NCBI GenBank assembly: GCA_937895705.1
Contig: CALBKM010000035.1
Location: forward strand, 14,518-78,517
Reading direction: 5' to 3'
DNA length: 64,000 nt
Origin: an uncultured Clostridia bacterium
Lineage (GTDB): Bacteria > Bacillota > Clostridia > Lachnospirales > Lachnospiraceae
A program made the position numbers and the translations under genes. Shown in pieces: positions 17,729-26,855 of the stretch (position 1 is the first letter of the stretch; each line of letters starts with the position of its first letter). The notes beneath the pieces are model-generated. The model saw nothing but the letters and a program-made list of their open reading frames with translations. It was not told the DNA's origin and did no database searches.

Positions 17729-18148
17729 ATGACACAGGTCAGATTTTACGATACCGTCGATGATGCACTGTTAAAATTTGCGGTCATTATCACAAAGAGT
17801 GCCGGAAAATGGGTGCTTTGCAAGCATCGAGAACGAACTACCTACGAAGTTCCGGGCGGTCACAGAGAAGCCGGGGAGTCTATTGAAGAGACTGCGAAGC
17901 GGGAACTTTACGAAGAAACCGGAGCCACAGAATATGAGATAACACCGGTTTGTGTGTATTCCGTGCAAAAAGACAGTGGACAAGAAACCTTCGGAATGTT
18001 ATACTATGCCGAGGTGACTTCTTTTGAAGAAGAGCTTCACAGTGAAATCGAGAAAATTATTATGGCGGATGTGTTAGTTGAAAACTGGACTTATCCGGAC
18101 ATTCAGCCGAAGCTACTTGAGGAAGCTGAACGGTTGGGGGTTCTGTAA
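17729..18148 (+). CDS. Nudix hydrolase
   Basis: 139 residues, AGGAGAATGAGCT before ATG. Complete Nudix box GGHREAGESIEETA then RELYEETG at about residues 44-67. FAVIITKSAGKWVLCKHRE at the start and TFGMLYYAEV after the box fit the MutT/YjhB-like group. It hydrolyses a nucleoside diphosphate linked to another moiety; substrate unknown. Confidence 0.88.
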   Translation: MTQVRFYDTVDDALLKFAVIITKSAGKWVLCKHRERTTYEVPGGHREAGESIEETAKRELYEETGATEYEITPVCVYSVQKDSGQETFGMLYYAEVTSFEEELHSEIEKIIMADVLVENWTYPDIQPKLLEEAERLGVL

Positions 18149-18326
18149 CGAATGAGAAAAACGTGAAAGCATCATCGGAAATTTGTTTAATGTCGAATGA
18201 TAGTTTACATAAAATACTTATGAAAACTAAAATATAAACTAAGCAAAATTTACCGACAATTAATATAATTAGAACAAATTTAATTGAATCAACAAAAACA
18301 ATTATACATACAGGAGTGACATTATC

Positions 18327-19613
18327 ATGAACGATTATTTAAGACTGATGTACAAGGACTGCAAAATCGATGACAAGGTATTTGATTTGTGCAACGAAGT
18401 AGAAGAATCCTTAAAGGAGCGTTTTCTGGCTATCGACGAGGTGGCGGAGTACAACCAGTTAAAGGTACTGGCTGCCATGCGGAAGAATAAGGTGTCCGAT
18501 ACGCATTTTAATGATTCTACCGGTTACGGTTATGACGACTTGGGAAGAGATACCTTAGAGGATGTGTATGCGGATGTATTTCATACAGAGAGCGCCTTAG
18601 TGCGTCCGAATCTGGTGTCCGGCACCCATGCGTTGACGGTGGCTTTGTCGGCAAATCTGCGTCCGGGAGATGAGATTTTGTCTCCGACCGGTAAGCCGTA
18701 TGATACATTGGAAGGTGTTATCGGTATCCGTGAAACAAAGGGCTCTCTTGCGGAGTACGGTATTACCTACAAGCAGGTGGATTTGCTGCCGAACGGCAAT
18801 TTTGATTTTGACAAAATAAAAGAAGCCATTAATGAGAAGACGAAACTCATCGCCATCCAGCGTTCCAAGGGTTATCAGACCCGTCCGACCTTGTCTGCAG
18901 GAAGAATCGGTGTTCTGATTTCTTACATCAAGATGATTAAGCCTGATGTAATCTGTATGGTAGATAACTGCTACGGAGAGTTCGTTGAGGTGATTGAGCC
19001 GACGGATGTGGGTGCGGACCTTTGTGTCGGTTCCCTCATTAAGAATCCGGGAGGCGGACTTGCTCCGATCGGTGGATATATCGTAGGTAGGAAGGAGTAT
19101 GTGGAGAATTGTGCGTACCGTCTGACAGCGCCGGGCCTCGGTAAAGAAGTCGGAGCAAGCCTTGGGCTGAACCGTTCCTTCTTCCAGGGGCTGTTTATGG
19201 CACCGACGGTAGTTGCCGGAGCCTTAAAGGGTGCGATTTATGCGGCTAATATTTATGAAAAGCTTGGTTTTAAGTGCGTTCCGAGAGGAAAGGAAGAGCG
19301 CTTTGATATTATCCAGGCGGTAACGTTGGGAAGCCGAGAGGCCATGCTTGCCTTCTGTCACGGCATTCAGGAGGCTGCACCGGTGGACAGCTACGTGGTG
19401 CCGGAACCGTGGGCAATGCCGGGCTATCACGACGATGTCATTATGGCGGCGGGAGCCTTTATTCAGGGAGCATCCATCGAACTTTCCGCCGACGGACCGG
19501 TGGCGGAGCCGTACAATGTGTATTTTCAGGGTGGACTGACCTGGTATCATGCAAAGTTCGGTATTATGAATTCCGTGCAGAAGTTGTTTGAAAAGGGGCT
19601 AATCCTGAAGTAA
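18327..19613 (+). CDS. ynbB: Methionine gamma-lyase/aluminium-resistance-family PLP protein (YnbB-like)
   Basis: 428 residues, CAGGAGTG before ATG. PLP-dependent Cys/Met-metabolism fold: SGTHALTVALSANLRPGDE, IQRSKGYQTRPTLS, VDNCYGEFVE and the presumed Schiff-base Lys239 in SLIKNPGGG. It matches the family annotated as aluminium-resistance protein or methionine gamma-lyase family (B. subtilis YnbB), which usually lies next to miaA; here about 4.4 kb of other genes separate them. The physiological reaction is not established. An AT-rich 178-bp gap precedes it, in which I saw only weak promoter candidates. A clear terminator follows. Confidence 0.9.
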   Translation: MNDYLRLMYKDCKIDDKVFDLCNEVEESLKERFLAIDEVAEYNQLKVLAAMRKNKVSDTHFNDSTGYGYDDLGRDTLEDVYADVFHTESALVRPNLVSGTHALTVALSANLRPGDEILSPTGKPYDTLEGVIGIRETKGSLAEYGITYKQVDLLPNGNFDFDKIKEAINEKTKLIAIQRSKGYQTRPTLSAGRIGVLISYIKMIKPDVICMVDNCYGEFVEVIEPTDVGADLCVGSLIKNPGGGLAPIGGYIVGRKEYVENCAYRLTAPGLGKEVGASLGLNRSFFQGLFMAPTVVAGALKGAIYAANIYEKLGFKCVPRGKEERFDIIQAVTLGSREAMLAFCHGIQEAAPVDSYVVPEPWAMPGYHDDVIMAAGAFIQGASIELSADGPVAEPYNVYFQGGLTWYHAKFGIMNSVQKLFEKGLILK

Positions 19614-19630
19614 ACCGATAAAAAAGAGAC

Positions 19631-19664
19631 AAAGGCGGCAATTCCGACGGGATAGCCGCCTTTT
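19631..19664 (+). terminator. Intrinsic terminator after ynbB
   Basis: Stem AAAGGCGGC / GCCGCCTTT with a 15-base loop and a short T-run (TTTT), 17 bases after the ynbB stop codon. Confidence 0.8.
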
Positions 19665-19696
19665 GGTAAAAATCATCTTAATTTTGCAGAAAACAA

Positions 19697-19725
19697 TTGA
19701 ACAAATATTCGATTTATGTTATAAT
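19697..19725 (+). promoter_or_regulatory. Sigma-A-type promoter for DUF4321-radC
   Basis: TTGAAC, 17-base spacer, TATAAT, 36 bases before the DUF4321 start codon and just after the ynbB terminator. Confidence 0.75.
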
Positions 19726-19761
19726 CCGAATAGGGAAAATTTACGGAAAAGAGGGATTTTT

Positions 19762-20028
19762 ATGAAAACCGGAAAAGCTTGGGTGTTACTTCTCTTATTG
19801 TTGTGCGGTGTGGTAATCGGCGGTTTTATCGGCTATTTGACCAGAGATATTTCCTGGTTGTCCTGGCTGGATTACGGGATGACCTTCGGACTTGGAACCG
19901 ACGCGGGTACCGGGGCGTTTGTACTGAATCTTGGTGTGATTACGCTGACCTTCGGTTTGTCCATTAAGATTTCCATTGCCAGCATACTCGGAGTGGTGAT
20001 TGCCTTCTTGATATACAGAAAGCTTTAA
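19762..20028 (+). CDS. DUF4321 family membrane protein
   Basis: 88 residues from ATG at 19762 (GAGGG upstream); an in-frame ATG at 19663 lies inside the terminator and upstream of the promoter. Two to three hydrophobic segments: WVLLLLLLCGVVIGGFIGYL and LNLGVITLTFGLSIK, then IASILGVVIAFLIY at the C-terminus. This matches DUF4321, a small Clostridial membrane protein often found upstream of radC and mreB. Function unknown. Confidence 0.82.
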   Translation: MKTGKAWVLLLLLLCGVVIGGFIGYLTRDISWLSWLDYGMTFGLGTDAGTGAFVLNLGVITLTFGLSIKISIASILGVVIAFLIYRKL

Positions 20029-20060
20029 TTTCGGTTCCTTTTCGCAAGAGAAGGAGGCTT

Positions 20061-20759
20061 ATGAAACAGTATTTAACGGTAAAAGAGCTTCCGGAGTCGG
20101 AACGTCCTTACGAAAAATGTGAGCGTTTCGGCCCGGTGGCTTTGTCGGATGCGGAACTTTTGGCGGTGATTATTCGCTCCGGCACAAAGAACGAACGGGC
20201 GGTAGATCTGGCGGTTCGCGTCCTTGACCGTCCCGGTGCGAAAAAAGGATTGTCTGCGCTCTATTATTATTCCCGACAGGAACTTCAAAAAATCAAAGGA
20301 ATCGGCAAAGTAAAGGCGATTCAGCTTTGCTGTGTGGCAGAACTGGCGAAACGGATGCATCACTCTTCGGATGAGGTAAAGGAGTATTTTCATTCTCCGG
20401 AAAGCATTGCAAGAGCTTATATGGAGCGGATGCGTCACTGCCGTACGGAGGAAATTGTGTTGCTGATGCTTGACACCAAAGGCAGAAAGATTGCGGATGA
20501 GGTGATTTCGAAAGGGACCGTGAATATGTCTGTTCTGGACCCGAGAGAGGTGTTGTGTACCGCGTTACGTTACGAAGCGGTCTTTTTAATTCTGCTGCAT
20601 AATCATCCCAGCGGGATTCCAATGCCAAGCGATGCGGATATTTCCGTGACAAGAAAATTAGCCAAAGCCTGTGAAATAGTAGGGGTTGAGCTGCGCGACC
20701 ATATTGTAATCGGGGATAATTGCTACCTCAGTATGATGGAAAAAGGAATTTTAGAGTGA
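20061..20759 (+). CDS. radC: RadC-family JAMM/MPN protein
   Basis: 232 residues, AAGGAGG before ATG. N-terminal helix-hairpin-helix region (LQKIKGIGKVKAIQL) and C-terminal JAMM metalloprotease-like motif HNHPSGIPMPSD with His180, His182 and Asp191 as metal ligands. The family was once linked to DNA repair but its role is unsettled. Position directly before mreB is conserved in many Firmicutes. Confidence 0.95.
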   Translation: MKQYLTVKELPESERPYEKCERFGPVALSDAELLAVIIRSGTKNERAVDLAVRVLDRPGAKKGLSALYYYSRQELQKIKGIGKVKAIQLCCVAELAKRMHHSSDEVKEYFHSPESIARAYMERMRHCRTEEIVLLMLDTKGRKIADEVISKGTVNMSVLDPREVLCTALRYEAVFLILLHNHPSGIPMPSDADISVTRKLAKACEIVGVELRDHIVIGDNCYLSMMEKGILE

Positions 20760-20789
20760 GATTTGTCAAAATATAGGACAAATAAATTA

Positions 20790-20818
20790 TTGAAAAAAAT
20801 AGGAAAAAGTGGTACACT
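20790..20818 (+). promoter_or_regulatory. Promoter of the mreB-min-rodA block
   Basis: TTGAAA, 17-base spacer, TACACT. A short inverted repeat TTTGTC/GACAAA lies just upstream (about 20763-20783). Transcription should begin near 20825, which rules out the ATG at 20819 as the mreB start. Confidence 0.7.
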
Positions 20819-20860
20819 ATGATAGAATATAGAAATACTATGCGAAGGGAGATTGGAAAG

Positions 20861-21892
20861 TTGTCAGCTAAAGTTTTTGCCATAGATTTTGGTACAAGCA
20901 TGTTAAAGATTTACAAAAAAAACGAAGGTGTTATTTTCGATGAAAAAAATGTAGTTGCTATCTGTGAGGGTGCCGTAAAGGCAATCGGAGACGAGGCGTT
21001 TGAAATGTACGGAAGAACGCCGGACAATTTCGAAGTTACGTTCCCGGTGAAGTACGGTGTTATTGCGGATTTTGCCAATATGTTGTCTATGTTAAACGCA
21101 TCGTTTGATTCCATTTCGGACAAGCACGGAAAAGTAAACGGTGCGGAATTTATCGTGGCCATTCCGAGCGATATCAGCGAAGTGGAATGCCGTGCGTTCT
21201 ATGATTTGCTCTGGAGTTCTTCCGCAAAGCCGAAAAAGGACAAGGTACGTGCGGTTCATAAGCCGGTTGCCAATGCCATCGGTGCCGGACTTGAGGTTAT
21301 GACTGCTAACGGTATTATGGTAGTGGATATCGGCGCAGAGACCACAGAAATCGCTGTTATGGCGCTGGGGGGAATCGTAAATTGTAAAAAGGTTAATATC
21401 GGCGGCAATCGTCTGGATGATACAATTATTAACTGTGTGAAAAAGAGATACAACCTAATCATCGGTAATAAGACCGCGGAACTCATTAAAAAGGAGCTTT
21501 CCTGTGCGTTGCCGCCGAAGGAAGTAAAAACTCTTCGGGTATATGGGCGTGACGTAATGTCCGGTCTGCCGATCGAGGCCGAGGTAGATTCCGCATTTGT
21601 TTATGAATCCATCGAAGAACATCTTCGTTCTATCGTGGATGCGGTAAAGATTATTTTGGAGAAGACACCGCCGGAAATTGCTTCCGATATTTTGGATACC
21701 GGTATTTATCTGACCGGTGGTTCCGCAAATATCAAGGATTTGGACAAGTTGTTTGCACAGGAGACCGAACTTGATATTCATATTTGTGAGAATTCCGCCA
21801 ACACGGTAGTTGTCGGTCTCGGTAAGATTTTGGAAAACAGCAAATTCAGCGATTTGCGCCTAACCTTGGAAAAGATGGCAAACGGAGGTTGA
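20861..21892 (+). CDS. mreB: Rod-shape actin homologue MreB/Mbl, TTG start
   Basis: MreB polymers position the lateral cell-wall elongation machinery at the inner membrane. I choose TTG at 20861 because GAAGGGAG lies nine bases upstream and the promoter excludes 20819; ATG at 20840 has no ribosome binding site. The 343-residue product has the usual length. Actin-fold phosphate loops are visible: FAIDFGTSMLKIY, VVDIGAETTEIAV and GIYLTGGSANIK. Whether it is MreB or the paralogue Mbl cannot be settled, but mreC and mreD follow. Confidence 0.92.
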   Translation: MSAKVFAIDFGTSMLKIYKKNEGVIFDEKNVVAICEGAVKAIGDEAFEMYGRTPDNFEVTFPVKYGVIADFANMLSMLNASFDSISDKHGKVNGAEFIVAIPSDISEVECRAFYDLLWSSSAKPKKDKVRAVHKPVANAIGAGLEVMTANGIMVVDIGAETTEIAVMALGGIVNCKKVNIGGNRLDDTIINCVKKRYNLIIGNKTAELIKKELSCALPPKEVKTLRVYGRDVMSGLPIEAEVDSAFVYESIEEHLRSIVDAVKIILEKTPPEIASDILDTGIYLTGGSANIKDLDKLFAQETELDIHICENSANTVVVGLGKILENSKFSDLRLTLEKMANGG

Positions 21893-21898
21893 TAAAGG

Positions 21899-22771
21899 AT
21901 GAAACGTCGCAGAAGGAGAAGACGGAGCGACTTTGAGTTCAATCCAAAGTATTTATGGGTATTCTGCATCATTCTTTGTGTTGCGTTGATGTTTCTTTCC
22001 TATCGTTTTCCGGAACGTTTCTCCGGAGTAAAGTCCTTTGCAGGAAACGTGATATCTCCGATGCAACGGGGAATTAACGGAGTCGGTCGCGGAATTTCGG
22101 ACCGGTTACAGGCGTTTCAAAGCGTAAAAGAGCTCAGAGCGGAAAACGAAGCGTTAAAGGCTAAAATCAACGACCTTACCGTTGTAAACCAGCAATTAAC
22201 GCAGGACAAGTATGAGTTGGATGGGTTACGTCGCTTGTATGAGTTGGATGCCAAGTACATGGATTATGAAAAGGTGGCGGCTCGGGTAATCGCCAGCGAT
22301 ACTAACAACTGGTTTTACAGTTTTATTGTGGACAAGGGAAGCGATGACGGGATTGTGGCCGGCATGAATGTAATGGCAGGCAACGGTCTTGTGGGAATTG
22401 TGTCGGAAACCGGAAAAAACTGGTCCAGAATCAGGTCCATTATCGACGATAACAGCAACGTCAGCGGAATGTCCATCGAAACACATGACACATGTATTGT
22501 ATCCGGGGACTTAAAACTGATGAAAGAAAAGGGACAGATTCGTGTAGAAATGATCTCCATGGATGCTTCGTTTGAGGCGGATTCCGAAATTGTTACTTCT
22601 CATATCAGTGATAAATACTTACAGGGGATATTAATCGGTTATATTCGGGACATTGAAATAGATTCCAGTAATATGACCAAGACTGCGAAATTAATTCCTG
22701 CGGTTGACTTTGAACGTTTGGATGAAGTGTTAATTGTGACGGAATTGAAAGAAGCGTACGATTTTAAATAG
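21899..22771 (+). CDS. mreC: Rod-shape-determining protein MreC
   Basis: 290 residues, CGGAGG upstream of ATG. Basic N-terminus, one transmembrane segment (about 19-37), a coiled coil (VKELRAENEALKAKINDL, about 75-110) and the extracytoplasmic beta domain with VDKGSDDGIVAGMNVMAG and GLVGIVSE, the MreC core. It bridges MreB, MreD and the PBP2/RodA synthase. Second gene of the block. Confidence 0.95.
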   Translation: MKRRRRRRRSDFEFNPKYLWVFCIILCVALMFLSYRFPERFSGVKSFAGNVISPMQRGINGVGRGISDRLQAFQSVKELRAENEALKAKINDLTVVNQQLTQDKYELDGLRRLYELDAKYMDYEKVAARVIASDTNNWFYSFIVDKGSDDGIVAGMNVMAGNGLVGIVSETGKNWSRIRSIIDDNSNVSGMSIETHDTCIVSGDLKLMKEKGQIRVEMISMDASFEADSEIVTSHISDKYLQGILIGYIRDIEIDSSNMTKTAKLIPAVDFERLDEVLIVTELKEAYDFK

Positions 22772-22794
22772 ATTTACCGGAAAGGGACGATATC

Positions 22795-23301
22795 TTGATT
22801 CGTGTTATAGTTGTTTTTTTAGAGCTGATTATATGCTTTTTACTGCAAAGCACGGTGATGCCTGCGTTTTCTTTGGCAGGTGTCGTTCCTGATTTACTGT
22901 TAATTCTTGTAATTACGGTGGCGTATACGAGAGGGCGTACGGCAGGGATGCTTACCGGCTTTGCGGCCGGCCTGCTTACGGATGTTTATTTCGGTGAGCT
23001 GGTAGGTTTGTGTGCATTGTTTTATTTGTGTATCGGCTATTTGGCCGGGTATTCTCAAAAAATATATGACGAGCGGGACTATTTGTTACCGGCGCTAATG
23101 ATTGCGGGGGGAGAGTTTTTGTACTCCTTTGCGTATTACATTGCATTTTTCCTGCTTCGCAGCAAAACCGAATTGGGATACTACTTCCTGCATCTGATTC
23201 TTCCGCGTATGGTCTATACCGTGTTTGCGGCTGTATTGTTTTACCCGTTACTACACGGAGGGCACCGGTTGCTTTTGCGTTTGACGGAAAAGGAGGAGTA
23301 G
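22795..23301 (+). CDS. mreD: Rod-shape-determining protein MreD, TTG start
   Basis: 168 residues, mostly hydrophobic with five to six membrane segments; the start is TTG at 22795 after AAAGGGA, as no in-frame ATG is available near the N-terminus. VVPDLLLILVITVAYTRGR and GFAAGLLTDVYFGELVGL are typical MreD features. Acts with MreC in the elongasome. Ends three bases before the PBP2 start codon. Confidence 0.92.
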   Translation: MIRVIVVFLELIICFLLQSTVMPAFSLAGVVPDLLLILVITVAYTRGRTAGMLTGFAAGLLTDVYFGELVGLCALFYLCIGYLAGYSQKIYDERDYLLPALMIAGGEFLYSFAYYIAFFLLRSKTELGYYFLHLILPRMVYTVFAAVLFYPLLHGGHRLLLRLTEKEE

Positions 23302-23304
23302 CGT

Positions 23305-26133
23305 TTGTTTTATGTGATATTCGGTAAACTGAAAGAATGGCTTTCTTCCCGAATGATACCGATTGCGCTGTTTTATTTTGCTTTGGCGGGTGTTTTGATT
23401 TTTCAGATGTATCGGATTCAGATTCTGGAAGCGGAACAAGTGGTTGCCAAGGAAGAGTATAAGCTGGTACGGGAACGTCAGACCGACAGTACAAGAGGCA
23501 TGATTTATGACCGTAACGGAAGAGTATTGGCTTACAATGAGCTTTCCTATTCCGTGATTTTGGAAGACAGTCCTCTTTTGGATACCAACGATAAGAAGAA
23601 TGCCATGCTTTACCGGCTGATTCGGATTTTGGAGAGAGAAGAGGTTGAACTGGAGCCGGAGTTTTATATAGCAATGGGAGAATCCGGTGTTTTGGAATAT
23701 ACAGTGGAAGGAACCGCCCGACTTCGTTTTATTAAGAATGCGTTGGGAAAACAGTCTATCGATAATTTGACAGAAGAAGAAAGAGAGATAACTGCGGAAG
23801 AACTGTTTTCACTGTTGCGATACGGCGATCTTAAGTTCGGTTCCATGTACGGAATCTCCGATGAGTATTCCGTAGAGGATGCCTTACGGATTATGTCGGT
23901 CCGTTATGCGATTTTTACGTTGTGGCCGAAATATTCCCAGATTACATTGGCTTCCGGCATCTCGGACACACTGATTTCCGCGATTAAAGAAAACAGTGCG
24001 GAACTTCCGGGAATTTCGGTAGTGATGAAGACTAGGCGTGTTTATAACTACAGTGAGTATTTCGCGCATATTATCGGCTATACCGGAAAGATTACGGAAG
24101 AAGAATTGGAGTCTTATAATGCGGAAGAGGAGATTTTTTCCGCAACGGATGTAATCGGTAAAACCGGTATTGAAAAGACCTTCGAGGACCATTTAAACGG
24201 ACAAAAGGGTGTGGAACAGCTGACACTTGACAGTAATTACAGAATTGTAAATACGGAAGTGTTGTCGGAGCCGCTGGCCGGGGATAATTTATATCTGACC
24301 ATTGATGCGGAAATGCAAAAGGCTTATTACCATTTGGTGGAAAAAGAACTGGCTAAAATCCTGCTGGAACAGATGACGGATGAACTGGATTACGGCACTA
24401 AGGGGGAGTCTGCGGATGATATTCTGATTCCGGTGTATGAAGTATACGATGCGTTATTTTCCAATAATGTTTTGGATGTCAGCCGGATTTTCGGTGAAAA
24501 CCCGCCGGAGGATGCGTCCGCCAACGAACTGAAAGTGTACCAGAAGTTCCATTCGAAGTATCAGACGGTGTTGAATCGTCTGAACGGATATCTGGCATAC
24601 GGAAGTACTACCACCAATGCGAAGGTGTCCGATGAAACGGCGGAATATCTTGATTATATTTACACGAAACTGACTTCGGCCAATAGCGGTATTTTGCCGA
24701 TTTCCAAGATAGATAAGTCTGATGAGGTTTATCTTTCTTACAGAAATGGCAAGACCAGTCTCAGCGCGTTTCTGGTACATGCCATTAACCGGAACTGGAT
24801 TGATTTTGAAAAGCTTGGAATCGAGACCTATTATGTGACGGATGAGGTTTATGAAATCCTTTTGGATGAGATTTTCGATATGCTGAAAGATGATCCGGTG
24901 TTTACAAAGAAGTTACTCCGAAATATGATTTTCCAAAGGGAGCTTGCCGGAAGAGAAGTTTGTCTGTTGTTGTTTGACCAGAATGTGATCAAGTATGATG
25001 AGTCGGCCTATAAAGCGTTGTCAAACGGAAGGCGTTCGGCGTATGATTTTATCAGAGAAAAGATTTCCAATATTGAGATTACGCCTGCTCAATTAGCGTT
25101 GGAGCCTTGCGGCGCATCTTTAATCGTAACGGATGTCAATAACGGAGATGTTTTGGCTATGGTAACTTATCCGAGTTACGATAACAATAAACTGGCGAAC
25201 AAAATAGATTGGGAGTACTATTCCAAGCTTTTGGCGGATAAGTCAAATCCGTTGTCCAGTCGTGTTACCAACTCGAAAACCACCACCGGTTCTACGTTTA
25301 AGATGATAACGAGTTTTGCAGGTTACGGTGAAAACGAACTGGGCCTTTACGAAAAGATTGACGATCTGGGTGAATTTACAAAAGTAGATCCGTCCCCGAA
25401 ATGCTGGTATTATCCGCGGAAACATGGTAAAATTGATGTACCGCAGGCAATCAATCATTCCTGTAACTATTTCTATTTTGAGGTGGGTTACAGACTTGCG
25501 GAGGATCTCAACGGAAAATACAGCGACTCCTTAGGCATCGCAAAGCTTACGAGGTATGCAGAGAAGTTCGGTCTGGGCGCCAGATCCGGTATTGAGGTTG
25601 CGGAACTGGAACCGCAGATTGCGACTCACGATGCCGTACGTGCTGCAATCGGATATTATCACAGTTTTACGCCGTCACAGATTGCACGGTATGCCACAAC
25701 ACTGGCGAATCGCGGAAATTGTTATAGTTTGACGTTGGTTGATCGGATTGTTGATTCGAAAGACCGGGAGACGCTTAATAATTCCGCACCGATTTATAAT
25801 AAAATCACCGAATTTACCAATGCGGAATGGTCGCAGGTACAGAAAGGAATGTATCTTGTGTTAAACGGTACGGATTCCACGGGCCGTCTTTATGATACAT
25901 TGGGATTCGATGCGGCCGGCAAATCCGGTACGGCACAGGTTTCGGACACCAAGCCGAGCCATGCATTGTTTGTTTCTTATGCACCGTATACCAATCCGGA
26001 GATTTCCGTAACCGTTGTCATTCCGAACGGATACACGTCCGGCAATGCGGTGGATTTCGGTTATGTTGTTTACGACTATTATTATCATTCGGATATGTAT
26101 GACGCCGATTATAATAAAATCGAAGCAGAATAA
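23305..26133 (+). CDS. mrdA: Penicillin-binding protein 2 (class B transpeptidase), TTG start
   Basis: 942 residues, start TTG with AAGGAGGAG upstream. One N-terminal membrane anchor (about 14-34), PBP dimerisation domain (ERQTDSTRGMIYDRNGRVLA), then the transpeptidase with SxxK as STFK (Ser663), SxN as SCN in INHSCNYFY, and KSGT. It cross-links peptidoglycan for elongation together with RodA. The protein is about 250-300 residues longer than E. coli PBP2. The extra part lies between LYLTIDAEMQ (about 330) and ASLIVTDVNNGDVLAM (about 605), is mostly helical and acidic, and has no motif I recognise. Confidence 0.94.
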   Translation: MFYVIFGKLKEWLSSRMIPIALFYFALAGVLIFQMYRIQILEAEQVVAKEEYKLVRERQTDSTRGMIYDRNGRVLAYNELSYSVILEDSPLLDTNDKKNAMLYRLIRILEREEVELEPEFYIAMGESGVLEYTVEGTARLRFIKNALGKQSIDNLTEEEREITAEELFSLLRYGDLKFGSMYGISDEYSVEDALRIMSVRYAIFTLWPKYSQITLASGISDTLISAIKENSAELPGISVVMKTRRVYNYSEYFAHIIGYTGKITEEELESYNAEEEIFSATDVIGKTGIEKTFEDHLNGQKGVEQLTLDSNYRIVNTEVLSEPLAGDNLYLTIDAEMQKAYYHLVEKELAKILLEQMTDELDYGTKGESADDILIPVYEVYDALFSNNVLDVSRIFGENPPEDASANELKVYQKFHSKYQTVLNRLNGYLAYGSTTTNAKVSDETAEYLDYIYTKLTSANSGILPISKIDKSDEVYLSYRNGKTSLSAFLVHAINRNWIDFEKLGIETYYVTDEVYEILLDEIFDMLKDDPVFTKKLLRNMIFQRELAGREVCLLLFDQNVIKYDESAYKALSNGRRSAYDFIREKISNIEITPAQLALEPCGASLIVTDVNNGDVLAMVTYPSYDNNKLANKIDWEYYSKLLADKSNPLSSRVTNSKTTTGSTFKMITSFAGYGENELGLYEKIDDLGEFTKVDPSPKCWYYPRKHGKIDVPQAINHSCNYFYFEVGYRLAEDLNGKYSDSLGIAKLTRYAEKFGLGARSGIEVAELEPQIATHDAVRAAIGYYHSFTPSQIARYATTLANRGNCYSLTLVDRIVDSKDRETLNNSAPIYNKITEFTNAEWSQVQKGMYLVLNGTDSTGRLYDTLGFDAAGKSGTAQVSDTKPSHALFVSYAPYTNPEISVTVVIPNGYTSGNAVDFGYVVYDYYYHSDMYDADYNKIEAE

Positions 26134-26148
26134 GCAGAGGAGGGTATT

Positions 26149-26835
26149 ATGAGTAACGCAGTGGTAATAAAAGGAACCACCTACGGCTTTTCGGTTTTTA
26201 TTGATGAACAGGCTGATTTTGAAACGATTTGCGAACAGGTAAAAGAGAAATTTAAAGAATCGGCCAAGTTTTTCGGAAATGCCAAGATGGCGATTTCTTT
26301 TGAAGGAAAGCACCTTTCCGATGAGGAACAGAGAATCCTGCTTGATATAATTGCGGAAAATTCCGCGGTGCATATTGTCTGTGTAATTGAGAAAAACGGA
26401 GAAACGGAAGAATTGCACAGACAATCCCTGGAGGACAAACTACAGGCACTTGACAGTTCCAACGGACAGTTCTACAAAGGTAACCTGCGTAGCGGACAGG
26501 TCCTTGAAACGGAAACAAGCATTATTATTATCGGAGATGTGAATCAGGGAGCGACCGTTACCTCCAAGGGCAATATCATTGTTCTCGGTTCGCTTTTCGG
26601 TAGTGTATATGCGGGAGCCGGCGGAAATGAAAATGCGTTTGTTATGGCACTGGAATTGGATCCGGTACAAATCCGGATTGCCGATACCATAGCAAGAGCG
26701 CCGGATAAAGTAGGAAAAGCTCTTTGGAAACGAGAAAAAGAAAAATCCAAAGAACCGAAGATTGCGTTTCGGTCAGAAGGAAATATATTTATTGAACCGG
26801 TTTCCAGATCGGTTTTAAATGATATAAAATTATAA
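26149..26835 (+). CDS. minC: Septum-site-determining protein MinC
   Basis: 228 residues, AGGAGGG before ATG. N-terminal FtsZ-interacting domain and C-terminal beta-helix (GNLRSGQVLETETSIIIIGDVNQGATVTS, split as seen at about 108-137, then GNIIVLGSLFGSVYAG). MinC blocks FtsZ assembly away from midcell when recruited by MinD. It sits between PBP2 and minD. Confidence 0.94.
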   Translation: MSNAVVIKGTTYGFSVFIDEQADFETICEQVKEKFKESAKFFGNAKMAISFEGKHLSDEEQRILLDIIAENSAVHIVCVIEKNGETEELHRQSLEDKLQALDSSNGQFYKGNLRSGQVLETETSIIIIGDVNQGATVTSKGNIIVLGSLFGSVYAGAGGNENAFVMALELDPVQIRIADTIARAPDKVGKALWKREKEKSKEPKIAFRSEGNIFIEPVSRSVLNDIKL

Positions 26836-26855
26836 TAATCGGAGGATATGAACGA

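Noticed and set aside
18149..18326. Promoter or riboswitch in the AT-rich gap before ynbB
   Set aside because: Several weak -35/-10 pairs exist but none stands out, and no conserved riboswitch core was recognised.
19697..19712. LexA box over the DUF4321-radC promoter (GAAC-n4-ATTC)
   Set aside because: It deviates from the four clear boxes at 46 kb in the right arm (ATTCG instead of GTTTG) and is best explained by the -35 box itself.
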